A DNA stretch of 64,000 bases from Anniella stebbinsi (taxonomy: Eukaryota > Chordata > Lepidosauria > Squamata > Anniellidae). A program made the position numbers and the translations under genes. The stretch covers positions 211,956,517 to 212,020,516 of the forward strand of contig JARDYH010000004.1 of assembly GCA_029215795.1 (NCBI GenBank), read 5' to 3'. The notes beneath the pieces were generated by a model. That model saw only the letters and a list, made by a program, of their open reading frames with translations. It was not told the DNA's origin and ran no database searches. Below, piece by piece: positions 44,961-55,347 of the stretch (the stretch's first letter is position 1; each line of letters opens with the position of its first letter).

Positions 44961-46125
44961 AGGAAGAATAACATTTTTAGGTGAACATTGAGCATTAGAA
45001 GAGACTTCAGGGTCACCTAGTCTAACCCTCTGCTTATGCAGAAAACTCACTACTTTATCCACTACATATTCTCTCTCTCTTTTTTAAATTCCTAAGCTGT
45101 TGGCTCATAAGGTTACATTTTCCAGTTTAGCGTTATATCTAGAGACGTCAGATCCCTCATGAAAGAAAAAGAAACAGGAACTCAATAGCTTGACTTTTTG
45201 CAGCAAGCGACAGTTTCTCAAGGAACACACTGCGAAGAACTGTCAGTATTCATTTTGGGGTTGGATTAGGCGAACATGCTGAGAATATTAACAAATTGCC
45301 ATAAAATGCATCACAGCGAACTTCAGGTTTAATCTGTAAAAGCTACAGTTATATAAGCCAAAGTTCCATTAACTAAAGGTAACAAACTGTGACACAATTA
45401 ATGCAGAAGGACCAGACAAGTTTAGTCTGAAAAAAGAACAAAAACCCAAAAGAAAATAGCTATCGGTATCCAACATAATGATTGGCTTTGAATTTCTCAA
45501 AAACTCTGCTACACGCAAGTTGCAACTAAATGTCTGGAGTGTAGAAATGTCTGGAGTATAGGACAGTGTATTTCCTACACTGTCTCCATGGTACAAAATA
45601 TTGCTAGCTGGAAACACCCCCTTTTTATAGATGACTCTCTCTCTGCTGTCAGGTGAATCTATTCCTAAACTTGATTTTACATAACAAATTTAGAATAGAG
45701 CTATGCTTAGAGAAAGTCCCAAACTGCAGGAAATATTCTCCATACTGATCAGGAAAATACAAACATTGCTGATATCTGTATTTCAGAAAGTCGGATAGCA
45801 GAGCAGACTACCTCCCCAAGCGGCTCTTTCAGAGATAAACATGTTTCTGTTTGGAGCTTGCATTGTGATCTTTCAGTGGCAGGTGAAGATCTTTTCATTC
45901 TCCCAGGCTTTTTAGTCTTTTCATTTTTTTTAGAAACCAAGTTTGTGTTTTTTAGATCATAGCACTGGGGTTGGTTTTACTTTGGTTCCCTTCTCTGGTC
46001 ATTTTCATTGTTTTTAAAGTTTTAAATGCTGTTTTATGTTTCCTGTGATTTTAGCTCTATTTTGTAAACTTTCAAACAACTTCAGCTATTGAATGGTTAA
46101 AATATGCAATAAATGCATATATTAT
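44961..46125. other. Unique sequence; possible short CR1-like patch
   Basis: 44997-45060 (AGAAGAGACTTCAGGGTCAC, CTAGTCTAACCCTCTGC) resembles an old LINE fragment. The remainder shows nothing recognisable. Includes a short duplication of ATGTCTGGAGT near 45529-45559. Confidence 0.35.
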
Positions 46126-46129
46126 TCAG

Positions 46130-46575
46130 TCTGACAAAGCCATATGCATGGGTTGTGTTTTAATGTAAACTTGCCTATTTTTGCACATTTGAACCCATAC
46201 ACAAATCAAAACTTAGTTTTCCTTCAAAGTTCACCCTTCTTTGAATTTTGCAATGGAATTTTCTAATTAAAAAAAGAAATATCTCTATTAGGAAAAGTGC
46301 AGACAAAAACATAGATTACTGTAATTATAAATTATTATATTGGGGGGGGAAGCTAGCAAAAAATGCTATATTAGGCAAAATTATGTACAAAAAGCATGTT
46401 TGAGGAGAAATTCACAGACAAATATGTACAAATTTTCTTTCCCACAGTTCAGGAGGAATTGGTTTTAAGACTGGGAACATTCTTATACTTTGGGATGAAC
46501 TGAATTTAAGATTAGGGGGAAAAAAGAAACTGAGAGAAACCAGAATTGGCAGGTTTGTCCATCTGTATTACCCCA
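46130..46575. mobile_element. Possible AGATGGA-ended hAT-like repeat
   Basis: Ends with GAGAAACCAGAATTGGCAGG then TTTGTCCATCTGTA, like GAGAGAAACCAAAATGGAC ... AATCCATCTCTAC at 63219-63252. The interior is A/T-rich with TGCACA/TGTACA words. The left end is not defined. Confidence 0.35.
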
Positions 46576-46677
46576 GTGAACTTTCATGTTGGAGGAGGTC
46601 CTTTTGACAAGGATCTGCCCTTCTCTTCTCCCATGTCCTGCAACAAACATGCCACAGCTGTGCCAGGTAGGGTGACC

Positions 46678-46988
46678 AGATAAAATCCAGGTCAGGGCTC
46701 ATGTAACTTTTAACAGTTGTAGAGAAAAGGGAATTTCAGCCAGTGTCATTTGTATGCAATTAGTTTCTGGTGAACTTCCCTCTTCATCACAACAGTTAAA
46801 GTTGCAAGGGCCCTGCCTTCTTTTGTATATGGTCACTCTAGTATAGTGCCTGCAACTTTAACTGTTGTGATGAAGAGGGAATTTCACCAGGAACTAATTG
46901 CATACAAATGACACTGGCTGAAATTCCATTTTCTCTACAACTGTTAAAGTTACATGAGCCCTGACCTGGATTTTATCTGGTCAGCCTA
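46678..46988. mobile_element. hAT-type palindromic MITE, TAGGGTGACC family
   Basis: The ends TAGGGTGACCAGATAAAATC and GATTTTATCTGGTCAGCCTA are inverted. The flanking octamers GTGCCAGG (46670-46677) and ATGCCAGG (46989-46996) agree at seven of eight positions. Nearly identical in layout to 29665-29984. Confidence 0.92.
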
Positions 46989-47132
46989 ATGCCAGGTTAA
47001 CACAATGCAGGGTGGTATTCTCAGTTGCTGGCCCACAATGCTTTTACACTGGAGTGGTCACAATATGGCAGGCTTCAGGAGTGTTGGAAACCATTCAATC
47101 TCAGGCAATATTTAGTGGCCAGATGACTATAT

Positions 47133-47303
47133 GAGAGTGACCAGATGCAAGAGCGACAGAGCTCCTATAGGTGTAACTGTTGTGATGAAGAGGGAATTTC
47201 ATCAGGTGCTGCATGCATACAAATAAGACCTGCTGATATTCCCTTTTCTGTACAACTGTTAAAGATACAGGAGCCCTGTCCTCCTTTCCATATGGTTGCC
47301 CTA
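47133..47303. mobile_element. Internally deleted TAGGGTGACC-family MITE
   Basis: GAGAGTGACCAGATGCAAGAG starts it and CCATATGGTTGCCCTA ends it. The central TGTTGTGATGAAGAGGGAATT block is present. It is about half the length of full copies. The target duplication is not visible. Confidence 0.75.
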
Positions 47304-48455
47304 GTTGGGGTGAGGATGGGGGGTAATGTTCCCTCGACACACAGGTTTTGCTCACTCCTGCCTTACCCAGACTCCATGATTGCTTCCATGTGCAATTAGG
47401 GACATCAAGAGACAGAGAAGTGCTACAGGGAGAGAGAATCAACAAACTACCTCCAAGATGGGTCTCAAATAGCCATTGGTGCCATCCAGCAGTTTGCTCC
47501 TTTTAGCTATTGTGTAATTTCTTGATATACCCCACTTTTTTAATTCAAAAGGGCTCCCCAGTCTGAACTCCTCTAAATTCCAATTGAGCTACAAAAAGAC
47601 AGGCTAGTGGTGCTTGATCTATGGTGAGGAGAAAGTCAGGGGGTGAGGAAGACAGGACAAAACTGATAAATACCTGGATAAAATAACAGGCACAAGTTTA
47701 TAGGATACAGGTTTTGAATCTTCATCATAGTGTCATGAGCATATATTGCTGACAACCTGGTTGGGGCAGATGGAGTTGGGGAAGATGACACAAGCTGCTT
47801 CCCCGAATGTCATCACTACTACATAGCATGTCTGCTCCTGAGGTGGGCTGGCCTATGGTTACTCACCAATGGCCTTCAAAGGGAGCCCTCCCCCATGGGG
47901 TATGTGGACCCTATTTCTATGTAGGAAACAGGCCAAAAACTACAGAAATTCTTGTCTATGATGGTCAGTGCAGAAGGTCAGCAGCGTATGTAAAAAATTG
48001 ATCCGACATTCTTCTTACTTCTCAAAATGATTCATTTAATGACTACAGGTTATACGATGCCAAGTTCTGCAAAGCTGGATATAAAATCTAAGACAATGGT
48101 GGCCACGGAACTTGTTAATCAAAGCCTAATTTTCTGAATGACAAATGTTAACCTGATTTAGGTTATGCTTCTCACTAAGTTGAAAGTTGCCATTCTGGGC
48201 CAAGTCTAGTTACTGAAGGATGTGCTAGATGTCATATCTGCCACAGTTAAGACAATTAAAATGATGTCTTCCCACTACCACATTCATTACTAAGTGCTTC
48301 CCATGAACGAGCAACTATGTCTTCTAGTGCTAATTAAAAAACCACGAGGACTGCTGTGCTGTATATTCCTTTGATATTGATGGCCATTTCAACACCTTGG
48401 AGGGAGTGTCTACTGCATCAACAGGGCATTCTCAATGGCATGAGAACCTGTGTAA
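47304..48455. other. Unique sequence; possible short LINE tail
   Basis: 47515-47590 (TGATATACCCCACTTTTTTAA, AAAAGGGCTCCCCAG) may be an inverted LINE tail. Otherwise no recognised features. Confidence 0.35.
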
Positions 48456-48539
48456 GCTATGGCAGTATATGAGTCCTGCTATGACTCAATCAGACTTAGA
48501 CTAAATTATAGAGCAATCCAAAAGGCAGGACAACAGATG

Positions 48540-48860
48540 GCAAATGGTCATGCACAAAAGTGCCGGTCCAGCATGGGGTCAGGCAAAGGCAGGATTGGTT
48601 CAGATACAAGCAAAGGTCAAAGCACAGTTAAGCAGCATTGTACTATACACAGTCCAGAAGCAGAGTCAAACAGGAGCCCAAGGGTCAGCAGCACAGAAGG
48701 ACAATCACAAGGAAATGTCCAGAAAGCAAGGCACATGAGCTAATGAATGATGTTGCTTCAGCATTGGCTAGACTAAAACTGAAGGCTTATATAGCCAGAG
48801 CTTTCTGAGCCCTACTCAGGGCTCAGCTGCAGTACATAACAGGCCTTTTAACAAAAGTCC
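48540..48860. repeat. Possible LTR-like dispersed repeat with TATA box
   Basis: Similar in order of words to 7440-7640 (see there). It has CTTATATAGCC at about 48787-48797, then CCCTACTCAGGGCTCAG. Neither the terminal TG/CA pair nor a target duplication was identified. Overlapping 64- and 94-codon frames are not credible genes. Confidence 0.35.
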
Positions 48861-49711
48861 TACTCAGGAGTGCTCCAAAGAAGTCCTCCTTTGTGATCAA
48901 ACACTCATTCTCAGGCTTTTTGGCCTGCTGTTTGAGGTGCCAACATTCTCAGGAACTTGTTGGTTGCCCAGCCTCTGCCTCAGAGGTGGAACTCCCCTCC
49001 TCCTGCAGGGATGGACTAACAGTGATCTCCTGTGAGGGCCCATGTTCTCACAGAACTCCTGACATGGGTAGCTCCTTTGCACTGGCTATCTCTGGGAGTT
49101 GGGTGTGAAGCAGGGCTGTAGTGAAGCAGTGGCAGTGGGAGAGGATTGTTTATTTTTCCATCACCCACTGAACTTCATGATCATTCTCTTGGTTGTGGAC
49201 TGCAGACCCACTTGCTGGCAACCGAGAAAGCCTCTACAAGGAGCCTAGAGCTTTTAGCTTTGGGTCATTGAATCTTGAGCTGGTGCAGGTGGCCAGAACA
49301 GCCGCCAGCCACCAGGAAGCACTGCAGCAGCCCATCCATCAGGGAAGCCAGGGATGGAGTGTTTTCATCATCCTTCCCTGGGCTTCCTAGGCATTGTCAT
49401 GTTGAAGCTCAACATTTTCAACAATGTGTTCACTGAGAAGGCCTCCAGGATGCCTGTAATGGTATTTTATATGTTTTATGCTCTTGTAAGTCACCTTGTG
49501 TGGGCAAAATGCCCTGAAAGGCAGGTTAAACATCTTTTAAATAACATAAAAATAAATTGTATTTTCTCGGGTAGTCTTCTTGGCAAGAATTCTGCTTACT
49601 CATGACTTTGGCTCTGGTTCTCTTCTGTAGTGGTCACCTTGCTAAGACTGCAGTTCCATTTTCCCAGGCCAGGATTCACCTACAGACACAGTGCTCTCAC
49701 TTGATCCTATC
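48861..49711. other. Unique sequence flanking the second LINE
   Basis: No recognised gene. A short LINE-like tail may lie at 49480-49560 (AAGTCACCTTGTGTGGG, AAAATAAATTG). Confidence 0.35.
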
Positions 49712-49727
49712 AGTTATCCCTCTTATG
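49712..49727 (+). repeat. Target-site duplication of second LINE, left copy
   Basis: AGTTATCCCTCTTATG is repeated exactly at 55332-55347. The two copies bracket the LINE and fix its ends. Confidence 0.92.
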
Positions 49728-51838
49728 AAGGAATGAGGCAAGATCCTCCTTATGTCCAGTATGGGAAACGCAGCTTGAGATGGGACTCTAACTTGAAGCT
49801 AAAGATCGCAGACACTTTGTTTAGTGAACATACGTTGACACAAAGAACCAGACTGCTTGGAGCAGACCCACACAAACTTCTTCCCATGTATCACAGTATG
49901 GTGAATCATTTGGGCACTATATGCTCAACTACCGCGCCACCTAAGACAAGATATCATCCAGAGGGATGGTTTGACTGGGAGTGCAGACAATCGAGACGTG
50001 ATCTTTGCACCCTGAGAAGACAGGTCCATGTGGGAACCCCTAACCATTTGCTGAGTGAACTAACAACAAAATGACGTTTATACAGGAAACTCCTTAAGCA
50101 TAAGCAATCCTCCTTTTACAGCCAGCTATGGTTGGTTATTGAATGGGCTGCAACCTCCCGGGACTCTACAAAATTTTGGCAGCTGGTTTCCTGTAAATTA
50201 AAGGAAACAAAATATGGTCTGGATGCACCCATCATGCTTAAGACATGGGAAAGCTACTTTGAGCAAGCTTTTAACTTTGAGGCCGGCATAGATTTGGATA
50301 GGAACTATATGATGCAATTTCAGCTCCCTAATATAACTGAAACAGTTATGTGGCCGGTGGTGACCGCCAGTGAGATAAAGTACTTAATCTCAAGCTTAAA
50401 TAGATGGAAGGCTCCTGGGGAAGACATGCTTCCCCCAGAGATATTTTTGGACAACTTATATTGGTGGGCCCCTATACTGGCTAAGCTTTTTACTCACATT
50501 AACTGAACTGGCAAATTTCCCAGTGGCTGGGATCACAGCATTGTGGTCCCCATCTATAAGAAGGAGGACAAATCCGCACCAGCCAACTATCGCCTCATTA
50601 GTCTGCTGGATGTAGCTTCCAAACTGTACACACGATATTTGCTCTCTAAAGCGGAGGACTGGGCAGATCAAAACAACATTATTGGTGAGGAACAAGCAGG
50701 TTTCTGCCATGGTAAATCAACCATAGACCAATGTTTTTTGCTAAACCACCTGAGAGAGAAATATGCAGGATCCCAGAAGAAGTATCTATACGCCACTTTT
50801 GTGGATTTGACCTCAGCCTTCGATAGAATAAATAGAGAGAGGCTGTGGCACAAACTACGGCAACTAGGGATGGACAGACGCCTCCTAATCCTGATTAAGA
50901 ATTTACATTCTGATACGATAATCCAAGTCAGAGTTGGTAAAGGGGGACAATTATCAAAAGAGATTAAAACAGCTAAAGGTATAAGGCAAGGATGTCTGCT
51001 GGCCCCACTTCTGTTTAATATTTATGTGAATGATATAACTGTGCAGATAACAAGAGATTCAAACTTTCTGGTGTCTGTTGGGGCTAGGAAATTGAATATA
51101 TTATTATATGCCGACGACATGGTTCTCTTATCTCAGAATTTGATAGGTATGAGAAGATTGTTGAATGTGTTTGGGGAGGTCTGTAACAAAGAACAGCTTT
51201 AGGTAAACTACTCAAAAACCAAAGTTATGGTTTTTGGGACTCGCTCGCCCAAACACAAATGGTTACTAAATGAGCATCAGCTGGAACAGACCAAGCAATT
51301 TAGTTACTTCGGAATCTGCTTCACACAGAATGGATCTTGGGCTGCCCACTTGTCAGCCATCAAGTTGAAAGCTCAAAAGTCCACCCAAACAGTATTGAAA
51401 TTTGCTAAAGTGAAGGGAGGTAACTTAGTTGTGCCGGCTATTAGAGTCTTTGTAGCAAAGGTTGTTTCACAGATTTCGTATGGAGCCGAGATATGGGGTT
51501 TTGCTCAAACATGCACCTTAGAGCCCTTACAGAATAAATTCTTAAGAATGTTATTGGGTCTTCCACCAGGTACACCGGCCAACTACATACGGGCAGAAGT
51601 TGGAGTAATGCCAATAATATATGCTATTTGGCATGCTGTGTTTTTTAGGGGTGTGCATCGGATCGGATCCGATCCACGATCCGAATCCGATCCGACCCAA
51701 AATCGGGAAAATCCGATCCGATCCGATCCGATCCGGACAACCTCCGATCCGATCCGATCCGATCCGATGAGGTCCGATCCGGATCGGACGCCATTTTGAA
51801 TGCTTTTTCCCATAGCCAAGTATTGTTTTACAAAAACG

Positions 51839-52890
51839 CCTATAACTTTTTCATTTTTAAAGATAGAAGGATGAAACTTGGGCACATTGTAGACTGGTTA
51901 GGGGTAGTTATCTGTGAGAAATTTCAGAAAGATTGGTGCATGCATTTTGTGGCAATTAATTTTTTAATAAATACCCAGGAATGCCTATAACTTTGTCATT
52001 TTTAAAGTTACACACATGAAACTTTGCCACATTGTAGGGGGTACCTTGGGACCTATGTGTGTGAAATTTCAGAAACGTAGGTGCTTGTCTTGTGTGGCAA
52101 TTAATTTTTAGAAAAATGGGTAGTAGTGGGGTAAATACAGTTACGCCTCCCATTTTTTATTTTTGAAGATACAAACAGGAAACTTGGGCACATTACAGGT
52201 ACCACTTGCCTTGATATGTGTGTGAAATTTCAGAAACATTGGAGCTTTCCTTGTGTGGCAATTAATTTTTGAAACAATGAGGAAAGAAACACCTATAACT
52301 TTGTCATTTTTAAAGTTACACACATGAAACTTTGCCACATTGTAGGTGGTACCTTGGGACCCATGTGTGTGAAATTTCGGAAACGTAGGTGCTTGCCTTG
52401 TGTGGCAATTAATTTTTTAATAAATACCCAGGAATGCCTATAACTTTGTCATTTTTAAAGTTACACACATGAAACTTTGCCACATTGTAGGCGGTACCTT
52501 GGGACCTATGTGTGTGAAATTTCGGAAACGTAGGTGCTTGCCTTGTGTGGCAATTAATTTTAGAAAAATGGGTAGTGGTGGGGTAAATACAGTTACGCCT
52601 CCCACTTTTTTATTTTTGAAGATACAAACAGGAAACATGGGCACATTACAGGTACCACTTGGCTTGATATGTGTGTAAAATTTCAGACAGCTGGGTCCAG
52701 GCATGTGGTGGCAAGGTATTTTTGAAACAATGAGGAAAGAAACGCCTATAACTTTTTTATTTTAAAAGTTAGAAGTCTGAACATTGCTCACTTTGTAGAT
52801 GGGTTAGGGGTAGATATGTGTCAGAAATTTCAGAATGATAGGTCCAGGCATTTGATGGCTATGGAATTTTTAAATTACATGTTTCAAAAA
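51839..52890. repeat. Seven-unit tandem array, left arm of copy A
   Basis: Units start at about 51839, 51984, 52146, 52292, 52437, 52598 and 52745, giving spacings of 145, 162, 146, 145, 161 and 147. The shared pattern is CCTATAACTTTGTCATTTTT, then TGAAACTTTGCCACATTGTAG, then GTGTGAAATTTCAGAAACG and TGTGGCAATTAATTTT. Units 3 and 6 form one subtype (CCTCCCA, GAAGATACAAACAGGAAAC). Units 2 and 5 form another. This implies duplication of a three-unit block. Confidence 0.85.
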
Positions 52891-53085
52891 AATTTCTACA
52901 GAGGCCAGGTCTTCCCCTCCCGCTTCCCGCGAAGAAAAGGAAACACTCTCTCGTCTCGATCCCTTTGAAGTTGCTAGTAGTATCCATTACAGGGCTCGTG
53001 TTTCCTTTCCTCCTTTCACTTTTCAAGCAGAACGGCTGAGCCTAGCTGAGTTTTGCAGCCATGCGTGCAAGGAAGGATCACTCTG

Positions 53086-53204
53086 GTCTCGATCCCTTTG
53101 ATCCTTGGTAGTATCCATTACAGGGCTCGTGTCTGCTTTCACTTTGTACTCAAGCAGACACGAGCCCTGTAATGGATACTACCAAGGATCAAAGGGATCG
53201 AGAC
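53086..53204. repeat. Central perfect hairpin of copy A
   Basis: A 52-bp stem (53086-53137 with 53153-53204) encloses a 15-nt loop TTCACTTTGTACTCA. The stem includes GATCCTTGGTAGTATCC and GGGCTCGTGTCTGCT. A second, shorter match to the right arm lies further left (CTCTCTCGTCTCGATCCCTT at about 52950), so the left arm carries an extra block of roughly 150 bp between. Confidence 0.92.
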
Positions 53205-54935
53205 GAGAGAGTGTTTCCTTTTCTTCGCGGGAAGCGGGAGGGGAAGACCTGGCCTCTGTAGAAATTTTTTTGAAACATGTAATTTAAAAATTCCATAGCC
53301 ATCAAATGCCTGGACCTATCATTCTGAAATTTCTGACACATATCTACCCCTAACCCATCTACAAAGTGAGCAATGTTCAGACTTCTAACTTTTAAAATAA
53401 AAAAGTTATAGGCGTTTCTTTCCTCATTGTTTCAAAAATACCTTGCCACCACATGCCTGGACCCAGCTGTCTGAAATTTTACACACATATCAAGCCAAGT
53501 GGTACCTGTAATGTGCCCATGTTTCCTGTTTGTATCTTCAAAAATAAAAAAGTGGGAGGCGTAACTGTATTTACCCCACCACTACCCATTTTTCTAAAAT
53601 TAATTGCCACACAAGGCAAGCACCTACGTTTCCGAAATTTCACACACATGGGTCCCAAGGTACCACCTACAATGTGGCAAAGTTTCATGTGTGTAACTTT
53701 AAAAATGACAAAGTTATAGGTGTTTCTTTCCTCATTGTTTCAAAAATTAATTGCCACACAAGGAAAGCTCCAATGTTTCTGAAATTTCACACACATATCA
53801 AGGCAAGTGGTACCTGTAATGTGCCCAAGTTTCCTGTTTGTATCTTCAAAAATAAAAAAATGGGAGGCGTAACTGTATTTACCCCACTACTACCCATTTT
53901 TCTAAAAATTAATTGCCACACAAGACAAGCACCTACGTTTCTGAAATTTCACACACATAGGTCCCAAGGTACCCCCTACAATGTGGCAAAGTTTCATGTG
54001 TGTAACTTTAAAAATGACAAAGTTATAGGCATTCCTGGGTATTTATTAAAAAATTAATTGCCACAAAATGCATGCACCAATCTTTCTGAAATTTCTCACA
54101 GATAACTACCCCTAACCAGTCTACAATGTGCCCAAGTTTCATCCTTCTATCTTTAAAAATGAAAAAGTTATAGGCGTTTTTGTAAAACAATACTTGGCTA
54201 TGGGAAAAAGCATTCAAAATGGCGTCCGATCCGGATCGGACATCTGGTCCGATCCGATCCGACCAGCCTCCGATCCGATCCGATCCGATCCGACCCCCCA
54301 GGTCCGATTCCGATCCGCTATCCGATCCGATCCGGGGGGTCAGTGCACATCCCTAGTGTTTTTGTATTATGTCAAAATGAATTGGTCATCCTATGAATTG
54401 ATAACCCAATGTGTAGCTGAGCAGAGAAACCCCTCCTCCAAAAACAACTGGCTGATACATTGTGAAGCTAGTCTAAAGAAATTTGGGCTCGACCCCATGG
54501 CGGTGGTTGCTAGTGACACGTAGAACAGCCGAAAGTCCATTAAAGAACAGTTGCAGAAATATTATGCTAGACTGGATATTGAAGCAATCAAAGTATCCAG
54601 ATTTTCCTCTAGTTTCCCTTCCCTAAAAACATGTCACAGTGAAGAGAAATACCTGTCTGAGATCATGTCTCCCTTCCTTTGCAAGGCCTTTATAGCCTTG
54701 CGCTTTCAAACAATGAAATCTAATTTCAGAGAAGGGTGATACAAGAACATCCCTAGAGAACAACATTTATGCATATGTGGGAGCCAGGAGGTGGAGGACA
54801 CTATACATTACATGTTACATTGTAAGCTGTATAAAATCCCAAGAGACAAATACTTAACAAAATGTCTAGTAGTGGTAACTAACCTCGATGATATGGACAA
54901 AATCATACATTTACTGTCAAACACATCCAAGTTCA

Positions 54936-55087
54936 TTATTTATTTATTTATTTATTTATTTTATTTCATTTCTAACCCGCCTCTCCATCTAGATTGAGGC
55001 GGGGAACAACACTAAATATAAATATAAAAACAATAAAATAGATAAACCATTAAAACAGATAAAAACACATTATTAAAAACCTGTTAT
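54936..55087 (-). mobile_element. LINE 3' end with hairpin, inserted in the second LINE
   Basis: A (TATT)n tail is followed by AACCCGCCTCTCCATCTAGA and TTGAGGCGGGGAACAAC, the inverted hairpin and 3' UTR of the 32-kb LINE family. Flanks GTCAAACACATCCAA (54916-54930) and GTTAAACACAGCCAG (55088-55102) agree at twelve of fifteen positions, a decayed target duplication. Confidence 0.82.
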
Positions 55088-55331
55088 GTTAAACACAGCC
55101 AGATTTGCAGTAAAAGCAGCCCAACTTAGAACAGCCCTAGAGGACAACTGCCTCGTATGAGAAATGGTGATTCTGGAATGACAAATCCTTGTAAAGTATG
55201 TGAATACACTGAATTTTAACTTTGTGATAGAATTTTTATTACTGACTTGTGACTAAATTTTTATTGTTATTATATTGCATTGTATGGAACAGGCTATAAC
55301 CTGCGATTGGTTGCCTAAAGAATAAAGTGAA

Positions 55332-55347
55332 AGTTATCCCTCTTATG
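55332..55347 (+). repeat. Target-site duplication of second LINE, right copy
   Basis: AGTTATCCCTCTTATG, identical to 49712-49727. Confidence 0.92.

Larger units (their letters stand above)
51646..54355. mobile_element. Palindromic hAT element, copy A (2710 bp)
   Basis: Begins TAGGGGTGTGCATCGG and ends GTGCACATCCCTA. The octamer GTGTTTTT is duplicated at 51638-51645 and 54356-54363. About 130 bp at each end is packed with ATCCG/CGGAT pentamers (about fourteen on the left). From GACGCCATTTTGAATGC (about 51788) inward, the left arm is repeated in inverted order by the right arm, whose limit is near 54225. Each arm holds tandem units of about 145-162 bp. It inserted into a LINE. Frames of 60-131 codons appear in mirrored pairs because of the palindrome; there is no transposase, and it must be mobilised in trans. 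Confidence 0.95.
49728..54935 (+). pseudogene. Reverse transcriptase of the second LINE, five stops, one frame
   Basis: All coding pieces share one reading frame: linker (49728-50071), 50132-50503, RT core 50507-51199, C-terminal part 51203-51645, then 54356-54935 after the hAT insertion. Visible motifs are ANYRLISLLDVASKLY, GEEQAGFCHGKSTIDQC, FVDLTSAFDRINR (first catalytic Asp), GIRQGCLLAPLLFNIYVNDI and LLYADDMVLLSQ (catalytic YADD). A C-terminal CIC...HYMLHC motif is probably a zinc knuckle. Stops occur at 50072, 50504, 51200, 54521 and 54737, with no frameshift. The inserted 2710 bp plus 8-bp duplication is a multiple of three, so the frame resumes by chance. Confidence 0.9.
49728..55331 (+). 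mobile_element. 5'-truncated LINE of a second lineage (Vingi/R4-like?)
   Basis: Bounded by a perfect 16-bp target duplication. It begins inside the linker upstream of the reverse transcriptase, so the endonuclease is absent. It ends GATTGGTTGCCTAAAGAATAAAG without poly(A). Two later insertions lie within it: a palindromic hAT element (51646-54355) and a short minus-strand L2/CR1-like 3' end (about 54936-55087). The reverse transcriptase differs clearly from the 32-kb family. Family assignment to Vingi or R4 is a guess from the C-terminal cysteine/histidine motif and texture. Confidence 0.88.

Noticed and set aside
51839..52890. Regularly spaced repeats, considered as a CRISPR array
   Set aside because: The period is about 145-162 bp, the whole unit is repeated, not a short repeat with unique spacers, and the context is a vertebrate transposon.
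53674..54057. 127-codon frame in copy A, repeated in copy B on both strands
   Set aside because: The mirrored frames follow directly from the palindrome and its tandem units. The peptides are repeats of the DNA unit and contain no transposase or other domain.
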